DNA of 64,000 nucleotides from Blautia pseudococcoides (GCF_001689125.2 NZ_CP015405.2:4242501-4306500), one strand, 5' to 3'; counted from the first letter of the stretch, positions 44,812 through 54,181 are shown. Notes: a model not told the origin generated them from the sequence alone. Numbers and translations are program-made.

Positions 44812-47118
44812 ATGAAGCGCAAAGTGAAAAGAATGCTGGCTATGTTTCTTACTTTTATAATGGTATTTTCCATGGGAACGGTATTTGTTTCCGCTGCCGA
44901 GGAGGGGGCGGGCAAGAGCACAGAGACAGCAGTAAAACCGGAACTGTCCAAGAAAACAGCGGACAGTGTGATCCTGAAGACAAAAGACGGATATGTGTAT
45001 GGCATTCAGGAAGATGGAAGCACATGGAAATGGGCGGATGATAAACAATATGATAAGACGGCAAAGACAGTATCATTTACAGGACTGAAAGCAGACACGG
45101 AGTATGTATTTGCCCAGAAGACGAAAGATGCGGAAACGGTACAGGATACCGATATACTGAAGATAAAAACAGATGTTGCAGCAGTGCAGGCGGAGACTCC
45201 AAAACAGGAAGGAGTAAATACAGAAAGTCCCAAAGCTGAGGAGCCCCCAAAGGCAGATAAACCTCAGGATGAAGGCATGAACGCAGAGCAGCAAAAACCT
45301 CAGGAGACAGATCAGACAGAGGCTGGGGCAGAAGGTAATAAGGCAGATGTGCCGGAAGAACCCCAGAAGCCGGATGACAGCAAGAAACAGGAAGAGAACA
45401 CAGAGGTAAGTACCCCGTCAGGTACGGAAGATACCACGGATAAGACCGAAGGTACACAGGGTGTCGATAAGAACACGGCAGGAGACGCGGTAACGGACGA
45501 TAATAACAGCCAAAAGACAGATGAGGCTAAGAAAGATGAACCGAAGGGTGAAGATACTAAGAGCGATGAATCCAAAACCGATGAATCTAAAACCAATGCA
45601 GGGAAGAACAACGATTCAGAAAATCAGATGAATGACAAAAACACCCCGCAGAAGGCCCAGACACCAAAGCCGCCTCTGTATGACAAAGTGACTGACACAA
45701 GTGTTGTACTGAAGCCCGATGGCGATGCTGGTTCGTATACTTACAGTTATAAGATGGTGTTAAAGGATAATAATGCGAAGGCAGCAGAATTGACCAGTGA
45801 TACCGGAGAATTTTCAGGTCTGACACCGGATACGGATTACCTGGCTTATATCATGGTAAAAGGAAATGATAAAGCACAACCTTCATATACGGACAGTGAC
45901 TGGAGCCAGCCGACAGAGATTCACACCTTAAAAGCAGCGGCAGAGAAACCGAAAGCAGCGCCTAAGCTGGCAGAGAAGACAGACACCATGATCAAGCTTG
46001 ATACATCAACAGCAGGTCTGGATTACGGTGTATATCTGGATAACGGTAAGATCAGCTGGAACAGCGAAGGTGAATTCAAGGGATTGACAGCAGGCAAGGA
46101 ATACAGATTTGTCACACGTGTCAATTTTGATGAGAAGGAGCAGATGGAAGGCCCTATCAGTGACGTTTTGAAAGTTACAACCAAAAAGGCAGCGGCAGCA
46201 GCTCCTGAAGCCCCGGTATGCATTGGAAGGACAGAGAACAGCATTACACTCAGGGCTGTAAACGGACAGGAATATGCAATGCTTGAGAACGGAAATCCGG
46301 GTAAATGGCAGGACAGTGAAGTTTTCAGCGGATTGAAGGCAAATACAAGATACTCTTTTGTTACGAGAGTTAAGTATAACCCCGACGAGGCAATGGAAAG
46401 TAAAGTAAGCGGCAGCTCTTCCGCAAAAACCATAATCGCGTTTGAAGGATCCGGTGTGACAGGTATTGAGGTAAATGGTGTCTATGATAAGAATGCTGTT
46501 GTAAACATTGCAGCCAATGGAAAAGGTACAGATAATCAGAAACCGGAAGTACAGGATACCAGATGGGTTCCCGAGAGCTGGAAATGGGGAAGCTCCGCAA
46601 AAGGCACCTGGAAGAAAGCCCCGTACACTGCAAAACTTACACTGAATAAGGCAGGCAAGATGGAACTTGAAGTTGTTTTCAGCCTGCAGGAGTATTCAGA
46701 AAAAGGCTGGACAGCTATGACCGCTGAGAAAAAGACGATCACGGTACCGTTCAGTGTAAAGGAACAATATACGATTACAGCTTCCGCAGGTTCCAATGGT
46801 AAGATTTCTCCTTCCGGCAGCGTAAAGGTAATGGAAGGAAATGATGCAGTATTTACATTTACTCCAAACAAGGGATATCAGATCTCCCAGGTGACAGTGG
46901 ACGGCAAGGCCGTTTCAGTGAAAAACAACAAGTACACATTTGAAAATGTAAATGCCAACCACAAGATCTCTGTTACATTTAAGACTCTCACTAAGACAGT
47001 TCCGAAGACAGGAGATACTATGAATATGGCAGGTTATCTGATGCTGGCAGTTCTCTCCGCTGGTGCTGTGCTGGCAGTTGTGATTTCTGCAAAGAGAAAG
47101 AAAATGAACCAGAGATAA
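44812..47118 (+). CDS. Sortase-anchored surface protein with fibronectin-like repeats
   Basis: A 768-residue secreted protein. The signal peptide is at 1-30 (cleavage near VSAAEE). A short module with YVYGIQEDGSTWKWAD and FTGLKADTEYVFAQ follows, then a very acidic Lys/Glu/Asp/Thr-rich linker at about 125-290. At least three further fibronectin-III-like units each end in a GL..(D/G)T.Y motif (FSGLTPDTDYLAYI, FKGLTAGKEYRFVT, FSGLKANTRYSFVT). A Listeria-Bacteroides-like repeat (FTPNKGYQISQVTVDGKAV) is near 690. The end has the sorting motif VPKTG at 730-734, a membrane segment and the basic tail KRKKMNQR. It is probably attached to peptidoglycan by a class that accepts VPKTG. Confidence 0.88.
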   Translation: MKRKVKRMLAMFLTFIMVFSMGTVFVSAAEEGAGKSTETAVKPELSKKTADSVILKTKDGYVYGIQEDGSTWKWADDKQYDKTAKTVSFTGLKADTEYVFAQKTKDAETVQDTDILKIKTDVAAVQAETPKQEGVNTESPKAEEPPKADKPQDEGMNAEQQKPQETDQTEAGAEGNKADVPEEPQKPDDSKKQEENTEVSTPSGTEDTTDKTEGTQGVDKNTAGDAVTDDNNSQKTDEAKKDEPKGEDTKSDESKTDESKTNAGKNNDSENQMNDKNTPQKAQTPKPPLYDKVTDTSVVLKPDGDAGSYTYSYKMVLKDNNAKAAELTSDTGEFSGLTPDTDYLAYIMVKGNDKAQPSYTDSDWSQPTEIHTLKAAAEKPKAAPKLAEKTDTMIKLDTSTAGLDYGVYLDNGKISWNSEGEFKGLTAGKEYRFVTRVNFDEKEQMEGPISDVLKVTTKKAAAAAPEAPVCIGRTENSITLRAVNGQEYAMLENGNPGKWQDSEVFSGLKANTRYSFVTRVKYNPDEAMESKVSGSSSAKTIIAFEGSGVTGIEVNGVYDKNAVVNIAANGKGTDNQKPEVQDTRWVPESWKWGSSAKGTWKKAPYTAKLTLNKAGKMELEVVFSLQEYSEKGWTAMTAEKKTITVPFSVKEQYTITASAGSNGKISPSGSVKVMEGNDAVFTFTPNKGYQISQVTVDGKAVSVKNNKYTFENVNANHKISVTFKTLTKTVPKTGDTMNMAGYLMLAVLSAGAVLAVVISAKRKKMNQR

Positions 47119-47138
47119 CAGAAAATAAGTAATATAAG

Positions 47139-47179
47139 GAGGCCCCGCCGGATATACCGTCCGGCAGGGCCTCTTTTTT
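47139..47179 (+). terminator. Intrinsic terminator after the surface protein gene
   Basis: GAGGCCC-C-GCCGGA pairs with TCCGGC-A-GGGCCTC with one mismatch, then TTTTTT. Confidence 0.85.
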
Positions 47180-47195
47180 ATATCGTGGTTTATGT

Positions 47196-48947
47196 TTATT
47201 CTTCGGAGGAAGTATCCTGCAGGGCAAGGAAACCTTCTTCTCCGGTACGGATTTTTACTACATTTTCTATGTCGTATACAAATACTTTGCCGTCACCGAT
47301 CTGTCCGGTATGAAGTATTGCTTTTGCTGTGTCAATAACCTTCTGTACGGGAACAAGGCTGACCACAATTTCAATCTTGACTTTGGGAAGCAGGTTCATA
47401 TCCATTTCAACACCTCGGTAATAAGTGGTTGAACCTTTCTGGATTCCGCAGCCGAGTACATTTGTGATGGTGATTCCCGTAACGCCGATTTCATTCATGG
47501 CGTGCATAAAATCTTCCAGCTTGCTGCGCCGTGTGATAATCACAACTTTGGTTAGCTTGTGGACCGTGGTGCCTTCTTTTAGTATATTCCTGCAGGCCTC
47601 AGCCGGAGCCTGCGTGGCGGATGCGCCTTCTGCAGCAGGAGTATAGTTCTTTGCGGTTCCCATTACATGGGGAACCGTACTCATGGAATCCTGTGTGACA
47701 AAATCGGCGTAGCTGCTTGCAAGGCCGTGTTCTCTTACATCCAGTCCGGCTATTTCCTCGTCAGGGGAAACCCGGAGGCCAACGGTATGTTTGATCGCCT
47801 GGAATATGATGATCATAGTTACCACGACCCAGGCGGCGGTTGCAATAAAACCGATAAATTGAACACCTAACTGCTGGAAGCCGCCGCCGGTAAAAAGACC
47901 TTTGGCCTCTGTACCTGCACCGTCTGAGAAAAGGCCTACGCAGAGGGTTCCCAGTGCGCCGCACATGCCGTGTACTCCCACTGCACCTACTGGGTCATCA
48001 ATCTTGCAGGTCTTGTCAATAAACTCAATTCCAAATACCACTACAAACCCTGCCAGGATACCTATGATGGCAGCAGATACTGTAGAAACGGTATCACATC
48101 CGGCTGTGATGGCTACAAGTCCTGCAAGGGCGCCATTCAGGGACATGGAAACATCCGGTTTTTTATACAGTATCCAAGTGATACACATAACAGTGATTGT
48201 GGCCACCGCGGCAGCCAGATTGGTTGTGACAAATATTTTAGCTGCAGATACAATGGCATTCCCTTCCATGGAAACCGTGGAACAGCCGTTGAATCCAAAC
48301 CAGGCAAACCAGAGGATAAATACACCTAAGGCACCTACTGTCAGGTTGTGTCCGGGAATAGCTCTTGATTTACCGCATTTGGAATATTTTCCCATACGGG
48401 GGCCAAGGATCTTGGCACCTACAAGGGCAGCGACGCCGCCTACCATATGGACAGCACAAGAACCTGCGAAATCATGGAATCCCATTTCAGCTAACCAGCC
48501 GCCGCCCCAGATCCAATGGCCCGATATGGGATATACCACAAGGCTGATGAGAAGGCTGTAAATACAGTAAGAGGAATACTTTGTTCTTTCTGCCATAGCA
48601 CCTGAGACTATGGTTGCAGAAGTTGCGCAGAAAACGGTCTGGAAAATCAGAAAAGCCCAGAACGGGACACCGTCGGGAAGCATCCCCGCACCATAATTGG
48701 ATTCGGAGGCAATACCAGCCACGGAACCAAAGAAGCCGTTGCCTGCACCAAACATGACTCCAAAACCAACCAGCCAGAAGGCAGGTGTTCCGATACAGAA
48801 ATCCATCAGGTTTTTCATAATAATATTGCCGGCATTTTTTGCCCGGGTAAAACCAGTCTCCACCATGGCAAAACCTGCCTGCATAAAGAAGACCATTGCG
48901 GCGCCTAAAAGCACCCAGATTGTGTTAACAGATGAAAAATCACTCAT
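47196..48947 (-). CDS. amt: Ammonium transporter fused to a PII signal domain
   Basis: A 583-residue fusion. Residues 1 to about 410 are an Amt channel with 11 hydrophobic segments: MQAGFAMVETG at the start, the pore histidines in SCAVHMVGG and GVHGMCGALG. After a linker of about 50 residues, the last 115 form a GlnB/GlnK PII domain: KLTKVVIITRRSKLEDFMHA, a T-loop GSTTYYRGVEMDM, and the nucleotide site TGQIGDGKVFV. In separate systems, PII (GlnK) plugs Amt when nitrogen is plentiful; here the regulator is covalently attached. The ATG has GGAAGGAG upstream. A terminator-like hairpin lies in the leader. Confidence 0.95.
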   Translation of the reverse strand: MSDFSSVNTIWVLLGAAMVFFMQAGFAMVETGFTRAKNAGNIIMKNLMDFCIGTPAFWLVGFGVMFGAGNGFFGSVAGIASESNYGAGMLPDGVPFWAFLIFQTVFCATSATIVSGAMAERTKYSSYCIYSLLISLVVYPISGHWIWGGGWLAEMGFHDFAGSCAVHMVGGVAALVGAKILGPRMGKYSKCGKSRAIPGHNLTVGALGVFILWFAWFGFNGCSTVSMEGNAIVSAAKIFVTTNLAAAVATITVMCITWILYKKPDVSMSLNGALAGLVAITAGCDTVSTVSAAIIGILAGFVVVFGIEFIDKTCKIDDPVGAVGVHGMCGALGTLCVGLFSDGAGTEAKGLFTGGGFQQLGVQFIGFIATAAWVVVTMIIIFQAIKHTVGLRVSPDEEIAGLDVREHGLASSYADFVTQDSMSTVPHVMGTAKNYTPAAEGASATQAPAEACRNILKEGTTVHKLTKVVIITRRSKLEDFMHAMNEIGVTGITITNVLGCGIQKGSTTYYRGVEMDMNLLPKVKIEIVVSLVPVQKVIDTAKAILHTGQIGDGKVFVYDIENVVKIRTGEEGFLALQDTSSEE

Positions 48948-49009
48948 AAAATCTCTCCTTCCTTTTTCAAGCTGAAACTCCTCATACTTTCTTAATGCTT
49001 ATTGCAAAC

Positions 49010-49061
49010 AAAAAGGGCGCGTACTTGAGAGCTATGGGAGACTCAAAAAATACGCACCTTT
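49010..49061 (-). promoter_or_regulatory. Terminator-like hairpin in the amt leader
   Basis: On the minus strand GGTGCGTA...TACGCGCC pair, with a second inner stem TTGAG/CTCAA, followed by CTTTTTG, 60 bases before the amt start. The 5' arm begins GCAAAGGTGC, very like the glnN leader (GCAAAGGCGC). It is either the purF terminator or an attenuator controlling amt. Confidence 0.65.
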
Positions 49062-49086
49062 GCATAAAGAAAAATTACTGTTGTGA

Positions 49087-49119
49087 CAATAGAAAGTCTG
49101 CAATGTGTGCAGCCTATTG
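49087..49119. repeat. Imperfect palindrome related to the dnaA-leader repeat
   Basis: CAATAG...CTATTG outer arms and CTGCA...TGCAG inner arms. Read on the minus strand it shares TTGC(A/G)GACTTTCTATTG with the element at 9149-9182. It starts inside the purF stop codon. Confidence 0.5.
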
Positions 49120-50529
49120 TTTGTTATCCTCTGTGCAGCCTGTGAGATCCATGGGATATTGGCTGTCAAAACAGGCTTTGCAGAGAGGAAGGTGATCTGC
49201 CATGGACGGCAGATCCTCCAGTCTCATATAGCCCAGGGAGTCAGCGCCAATCATGGCACAGATCTCGTCAGCCGTGTGGGAAGAAGCAATTAACTGTTTG
49301 TTGGATGGAATATCCGTTCCAAAGTAACAAGGATACAGAAACGGTGGAGAACTGACACGGACATGAACGCTTTTAGCTCCGGCATTTTTCAGCATACGGA
49401 TGAGGTTCGCCATGGTTGTACCGCGGACGATGGAGTCGTCAACAAGTATGATTCGTTTTCCGCGGACAACAGATTCTAAAACGTTTAGTTTAAGCCTTAC
49501 GCTTGATTCACGTTCCTTTTGTGTCGGTTTGATAAAAGTTCTTCCCACATAGCTGTTTTTATAAAAGGCTAACGCAAATGGAATCCCTGACGCTTCCGAA
49601 TAGCCTTTTGCTGCCGGGATCCCAGAGTCGGGAACACCGGTCACAAGATCTGCATCCGCAGGATAGGATGCCGCAAGGGCGGCACCTGCGCGGATGCGGG
49701 CATCGTAGATGTTGACGCCGTCCAGGGTACTGTCCAGCCGCGCGAAATAGATGTACTCAAAAATGCAGTGAGCATGTGTCTTGTGGCATAGCTGGCAGTT
49801 GGAGGTGATGCCATCCGCTGTTATGGTGATGATTTCACCAGGGCGGATATCACGGATGAATTCTGCGCCGGTTGCTGAGAGGGCGCAGCTCTCGGAAGCA
49901 ATAATATAAGATGAGCCACGTTTTCCAAGGCAGAGAGGTTTCAGGCCAAGAGGGTCCCGGACGCCGATCAGTTTGCGCGGGCTGGCAATGACCAGACCAT
50001 AGGCTCCGCGTATCTTTTTTGCCGTATGCAGAATGGCTTCTTCTACATTGTGTGTGTTTACTCTCTCCCTGGCGATGCAGTAAGCGATCACTTCCGAATC
50101 CGTGGTTGTATGGAATATTGCTCCGGTCTGTTCCAGCTCACACCTAAGGTCTTGAGTGTTCACCAGGTTCCCGTTATGGGCCAGAGCAAGTGTTCCCTTT
50201 ATATAATTCAGAACCAGAGGCTGCGCGTTTGAAAGGGTGGTAGCCCCTGTAGTGGAATAACGAACGTGGCCGATGCCTAGATTTCCGTGAAGCCCCTCAA
50301 GTATTTCAGCCTTGAAGACCTCACCGACCAGCCCCATTCCTTTGTATGCGTTCATATTGCCTTTGGGGCCTTTGGTATCGCACACGGCAATACCGCAGGA
50401 TTCCTGACCCCGGTGCTGTAAAGAACAGAGTCCATAGTAGATGGATGACGCAGCATCTTCCCCGTTGGGATGAAAGATGCCGTATACCCCGCAGGCCTCT
50501 TTTATTTTCATAGCAGACTGTGATTCCAT
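49114..50529 (-). CDS. purF: Amidophosphoribosyltransferase (glutamine PRPP amidotransferase)
   Basis: First committed step of purine synthesis: transfers glutamine amide nitrogen to PRPP. It has 471 residues. The N-terminal nucleophile Cys13 (EACGVYGIF) becomes terminal after propeptide removal. The phosphoribosyltransferase motif is IILVDDSIVRGTTM. Cysteines at YPCYFGTD and PLCKACFDSQ fit the iron-sulfur cluster of the B. subtilis-type enzyme. The ATG at 50529 has GAGGAAG upstream and lies 13 bases after the glnN stop, so glnN and purF are one operon. Confidence 0.95.
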   Translation of the reverse strand: MESQSAMKIKEACGVYGIFHPNGEDAASSIYYGLCSLQHRGQESCGIAVCDTKGPKGNMNAYKGMGLVGEVFKAEILEGLHGNLGIGHVRYSTTGATTLSNAQPLVLNYIKGTLALAHNGNLVNTQDLRCELEQTGAIFHTTTDSEVIAYCIARERVNTHNVEEAILHTAKKIRGAYGLVIASPRKLIGVRDPLGLKPLCLGKRGSSYIIASESCALSATGAEFIRDIRPGEIITITADGITSNCQLCHKTHAHCIFEYIYFARLDSTLDGVNIYDARIRAGAALAASYPADADLVTGVPDSGIPAAKGYSEASGIPFALAFYKNSYVGRTFIKPTQKERESSVRLKLNVLESVVRGKRIILVDDSIVRGTTMANLIRMLKNAGAKSVHVRVSSPPFLYPCYFGTDIPSNKQLIASSHTADEICAMIGADSLGYMRLEDLPSMADHLPLCKACFDSQYPMDLTGCTEDNKQ

Positions 50530-50542
50530 GGAGTCATCTTCC

Positions 50543-52642
50543 TCAGATATAGAACAATAACTGGTCATAGGTTGGATAAGGAAGCAGTTCATCAGGAATT
50601 TTTGTCTCTGCTTCGTTAGCTGCAGTTTTCAGTTCTTCCATGAGGGGAAGCACTTTTGTAAGGAATAATTCAGCCTGTTTCTGCATATCTGTAACGGATT
50701 CCGCTTCGGAGGTTGCACTCTTCAGTGCGGCTGTACCGGCGGTGATAGTATTTGATATTTCAGTCAGACGGCATACCAGGGCCTCCTCGGAATCAGTGGA
50801 AAGTCCGGGGATCAGGGCTTTTTTGTCAGCAGCCTGTTTCGCAGCGGAAGCCGCGTAGCTGTTGACTGCCGGGAGGAAATCCTTTATAAGCATTTCCTGC
50901 AAGGTTTTGGACTCTATGGCAACTGTTTTGGAGTAGGTTTCCAGAAGGATCTCATAGCGGGAGTAGATTTCCTCCTTTGTAAACACGTCGTGTTTGATAA
51001 ATAGATCCAGATTCTTCTCTGCAATAAAACGGGGCAGGGCTTCGGGTGTGGAGGCCAGATTATAAAGGCCTCTTGCTGCCGCCTCTTTTACCCATTCTTC
51101 TGTGTATCCGTTGCCGTTGAAGATGACTTTTTTATGTTTTTTGATAGCGCGTTTGATCAATTCATGGACCGCATGTTCCATTTCCTCCGGTGCAGTGTCT
51201 TTCAATTCATTATAGAACTGTGCTAATGCTTCCGCAACAGCAGTGTTCAGCACCATGTTAGGGTTAGCCACAGATGCAGCGGAACCCAGCATACGGAATT
51301 CAAACTTATTGCCGGTAAAGGCAAAGGGTGAAGTACGGTTTCTGTCGGTTGTGTCCTTGGTAAAGTGAGGCAGTACGTGTGCGCCCGTTTCCAGCTGTAC
51401 CGGATGTGCCTTTCCAAAGTAGGCGTCCTCCTCAATGGATTTCAGCACGCTTTCCAGCTCGTCGCCGATGAAGATGGAAACAATTGCCGGGGGCGCCTCG
51501 TTACCGCCCAGACGGTGGTCATTGCCGGCGCTGGCAGCGGATACTCTCATTAGGTCTGCGTAGTCATCCACCGCTTTGATAACCGCCATGAGGAATACCA
51601 GGAACTGTGTGTTCTCAGCAGGTGTTTTGCCCGGTTCCAGCAGGTTGGTGCCGGTGTTGGTGCACATGGACCAGTTGTTGTGCTTGCCGCTTCCATTAAT
51701 ACCGTCAAAGGGTTTTTCGTGGAGGAGGCAGACAAGGCCGTGTTTTTCCGCTGTCTTCTTCATGATTTCCATGGTGAGCTGGTTGTGGTCAACCGCTACA
51801 TTGGTGGAATCGAAGATGGGGGCCAGCTCGTGCTGGGCAGGCGCCACCTCGTTGTGTTTTGTCTTGGCCGGAATACCCAGTTTCCAGAGTTCTTCATCCA
51901 GGTCGTGCATATAGGCTGCGATTCTGGGCTTCAGAGCACCAAAGTAGTGGTCTTCCATTTCCTGGCCTTTGGGGGCAGGTGCTCCGAACAGGGTTCTGCC
52001 TGTGAAGATAAGGTCGCGTCTTTTTTCGTAGAGCTCTTTTGGGACAAGGAAGTATTCCTGTTCCGGGCCAACGGTGGTGGACACGCTTGAAACCTCTTTG
52101 CTGCCCAGAAGATGAAGCATTTTAACTGCTTCTTTATTCAGTGTTTCCATAGAACGAAGGAGCGGTGTTTTTTTATCCAATGCTTCTCCGCTGAAGGAGC
52201 AGAAGGCTGTTGGTATGTAAAGGGTATTGTCCTTGATAAATGCCGGTGATGTAGGATCCCAGTTCGTATAACCTCTCGCTTCAAAGGTGGCACGCAGACC
52301 GCCGGATGGAAAGCTGGATGCATCAGGTTCTCCTTTTACCAGTTCTTTGCCGGAGAATTCCATGATGATCTCACCGCTGCCGTTGGGTGAGATGAAGCTG
52401 TCGTGTTTCTCTGCGGTGTAGCCGGTCATGGGCTGGAACCAATGGGTGAAATGTGTGGCTCCGTTCTCTACGGCCCATTCTTTCATGGCTACAGCTACGG
52501 AATTGGCAACATCCAGTTCCAGGTGGGTTCCGTTTTGGATTGTCTTGTGAAGGGCTTTATATACGTCCTTCGGGAGTTTGTTGCGCATCACTTTGTCACT
52601 GAAGACCAGGCTACCATATAGTGTAGGAATATCTTTAGACAT
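50543..52642 (-). CDS. glnN: Glutamine synthetase type III
   Basis: ATP-dependent synthesis of glutamine from glutamate and ammonium. The 699-residue length and sequence are those of the large GSIII (GlnN) family, not the 450-residue type I. The N-terminus is MSKDIPTLYGSLVFSDKVM. Characteristic segments include GPEQEYFLV, KTKHNEVAPAQHELAP, FDGINGSGKHNNWS and RTSPFAFTGNKFEFRMLGS. The ATG at 52642 has AAAGGAG ten bases upstream. It has its own promoter and a leader terminator. Confidence 0.96.
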   Translation of the reverse strand: MSKDIPTLYGSLVFSDKVMRNKLPKDVYKALHKTIQNGTHLELDVANSVAVAMKEWAVENGATHFTHWFQPMTGYTAEKHDSFISPNGSGEIIMEFSGKELVKGEPDASSFPSGGLRATFEARGYTNWDPTSPAFIKDNTLYIPTAFCSFSGEALDKKTPLLRSMETLNKEAVKMLHLLGSKEVSSVSTTVGPEQEYFLVPKELYEKRRDLIFTGRTLFGAPAPKGQEMEDHYFGALKPRIAAYMHDLDEELWKLGIPAKTKHNEVAPAQHELAPIFDSTNVAVDHNQLTMEIMKKTAEKHGLVCLLHEKPFDGINGSGKHNNWSMCTNTGTNLLEPGKTPAENTQFLVFLMAVIKAVDDYADLMRVSAASAGNDHRLGGNEAPPAIVSIFIGDELESVLKSIEEDAYFGKAHPVQLETGAHVLPHFTKDTTDRNRTSPFAFTGNKFEFRMLGSAASVANPNMVLNTAVAEALAQFYNELKDTAPEEMEHAVHELIKRAIKKHKKVIFNGNGYTEEWVKEAAARGLYNLASTPEALPRFIAEKNLDLFIKHDVFTKEEIYSRYEILLETYSKTVAIESKTLQEMLIKDFLPAVNSYAASAAKQAADKKALIPGLSTDSEEALVCRLTEISNTITAGTAALKSATSEAESVTDMQKQAELFLTKVLPLMEELKTAANEAETKIPDELLPYPTYDQLLFYI

Positions 52643-52702
52643 ATTCACAGCACTCCTTTCAAAATTTATTTGGGGTTTTTGATTGGGCTGATAAAAATAA
52701 AA

Positions 52703-52743
52703 CAAAAAAGGCACCTTGGATGGAGTCATCCAAAGCGCCTTTG
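52703..52743 (-). promoter_or_regulatory. Leader terminator/attenuator of glnN
   Basis: On the minus strand GGCGCTTTGGATG and CATCCAAGGTGCC form a stem of 13 positions with two wobble pairs and one C-C mismatch, then TTTTTTG. It lies between the glnN promoter and start codon, so full-length glnN message requires read-through. Confidence 0.8.
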
Positions 52744-52756
52744 CTTTATGGACTGT

Positions 52757-52785
52757 AGTATTGCACGGAAATGGAGAAATGTCAA
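52757..52785 (-). promoter_or_regulatory. glnN promoter
   Basis: TTGACA (52780-52785) and AATACT (52757-52762) on the minus strand with a 17-base spacer and a TG before the -10 element. Confidence 0.75.
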
Positions 52786-53179
52786 TAGGTTTTTTGAAAA
52801 ATGTTTCGGGAGGGGGCAGGGGCCTTGTTTTTTTTCGGTGTTCCCAGACGGGCAGAAAAAGGTTGGTAGAATGTGGTTTGTTTTTGTGGAATTTTGCGGG
52901 ATTGACAGGTTGGGGGGAGGAGGGTATAATCGGTTTATCTGGAAAGCAATTCATTTAATCTGCGGCAGATCTGCCGAAAGTTCCGGAAAGTATAAAATTG
53001 AATATGGACGGATGAAATAGCGGGAATGACAGAGCTTTGGGATGGCTAGCAAAGTAATAGTTGATATAAGATGCTTTTTATATTATATTTATGGTATAGA
53101 ATACAATTGCCAAATCAATTGCTAAGTGTGCTGTGCTCTGATATCTCAATCTTTGCTTTTTTATCCGGGAAGGAGGTCT
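52786..53179. other. Gap between glnN and the Rpn-type gene
   Basis: About 390 bases without a recognised gene. It has G-rich tracts near 52808-52825 and a consensus promoter at 52902-52930. Downstream of that is a 14-bp palindrome CGGCAGATCTGCCG (52963-52976), and then AT-rich sequence up to the Rpn gene. Confidence 0.5.
52902..52930 (+). promoter_or_regulatory. Perfect consensus sigma-A promoter
   Basis: TTGACA (52902-52907) and TATAAT (52925-52930) with a 17-base spacer, on the plus strand. The nearest downstream gene starts about 240 bases later. Confidence 0.75.
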
Positions 53180-54181
53180 ATGAAAGGAATTGTACTGACA
53201 GCAGTGGATGAGGAAGTCTATGAGGGGCTGTCAGATAACGAGATTTTTGCGGATTTATTTAACGGCGCCTTGTTCGGCGGAAAGCAGGTGATCAGGCCGG
53301 ATATGCTGGAACAAGAAAATGAGAAAAAGGTGGTGCGCGCAGGAAGAGAGGGCGGAAGGCGGGTGATACTCCGGAGAATCCGGGATGTGCAGAAGCTGTC
53401 TGTGATAGGAGATAGCTGCCTGGCCGTTATACTGGCGGCAGAGGGACAGAGGACGGTACATTATGCCATGCCTGTCCGCTGTATGCTTTACGATGCCATT
53501 GATTATACGGGGCAGGTTGAGCATATTGTGAGGGAGAGAAAGGGGGAAGGAAAATTAAAGAAAGGGTCGGAATATCTTTCCGGGATGAAGAGGGAAGACA
53601 GGCTGCTGCCGGGAATCACGATCGTTTTTTATTATGGGGAGGAGCAGAGCTGGGATGGACCGCTGAGTCTTCATGATATGCTGGATATCCCGCCGGAACT
53701 GAAACCGTGGATGGAGTGTATCCAGGATTACCGGATCAACCTGGTGTGCGCAAGTACAGTGGAGAGCAGTAATTTCAGGACGGGGCTTCGGGAGGTCTTT
53801 GAATTGCTCCCGCTGCTGAAAGATAAAGAAGGGATGAAGGAATTTCTGGAGACCAGAAAGGATGAATTCATGCATCTGGATGCAAAAAAAGGCTGGCTGG
53901 TGTCAAAATTCCTGAATGTTCCAGCCTTGAAAGAGCTGAAAGAAAATGAGAAGGGAGAGGTGGATATGTGTACGGCCATTGAGGAAATGATGGAAGAAAG
54001 GGAAGAACGTGGAATATTACAAGGAATAGAACAAGGAATAAAACGTGGAGAAGTACGAGTAAACCAATTGATTGAAGTATTGTTACAGCAACCATGCCAG
54101 GAGGAGGCTTATAAAGAAATCCGGAGGGCAGTAACAGATTGGGAATATCAGAAGAAACTTTTTGACAAGTTTGGAATATAG
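53180..54181 (+). CDS. Rpn/YhgA-like nuclease family protein (PD-(D/E)XK)
   Basis: A 333-residue protein of the Rpn (transposase-31-like) group common in gut Clostridia. DNEIFADLFNGALFGGKQVI is the usual N-terminal motif, GDSCLAVILAAEGQRTVHYAMPVR in two parts covers the nuclease core with the acidic-QX pattern partly altered (AEGQ). The C-terminus is a charged helical tail (EEMMEEREERGILQGIEQGI). AAGGAGG lies three bases before the ATG. Members promote RecA-independent recombination or act as nucleases in E. coli; here the role is not known. Confidence 0.8.
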   Translation: MKGIVLTAVDEEVYEGLSDNEIFADLFNGALFGGKQVIRPDMLEQENEKKVVRAGREGGRRVILRRIRDVQKLSVIGDSCLAVILAAEGQRTVHYAMPVRCMLYDAIDYTGQVEHIVRERKGEGKLKKGSEYLSGMKREDRLLPGITIVFYYGEEQSWDGPLSLHDMLDIPPELKPWMECIQDYRINLVCASTVESSNFRTGLREVFELLPLLKDKEGMKEFLETRKDEFMHLDAKKGWLVSKFLNVPALKELKENEKGEVDMCTAIEEMMEEREERGILQGIEQGIKRGEVRVNQLIEVLLQQPCQEEAYKEIRRAVTDWEYQKKLFDKFGI

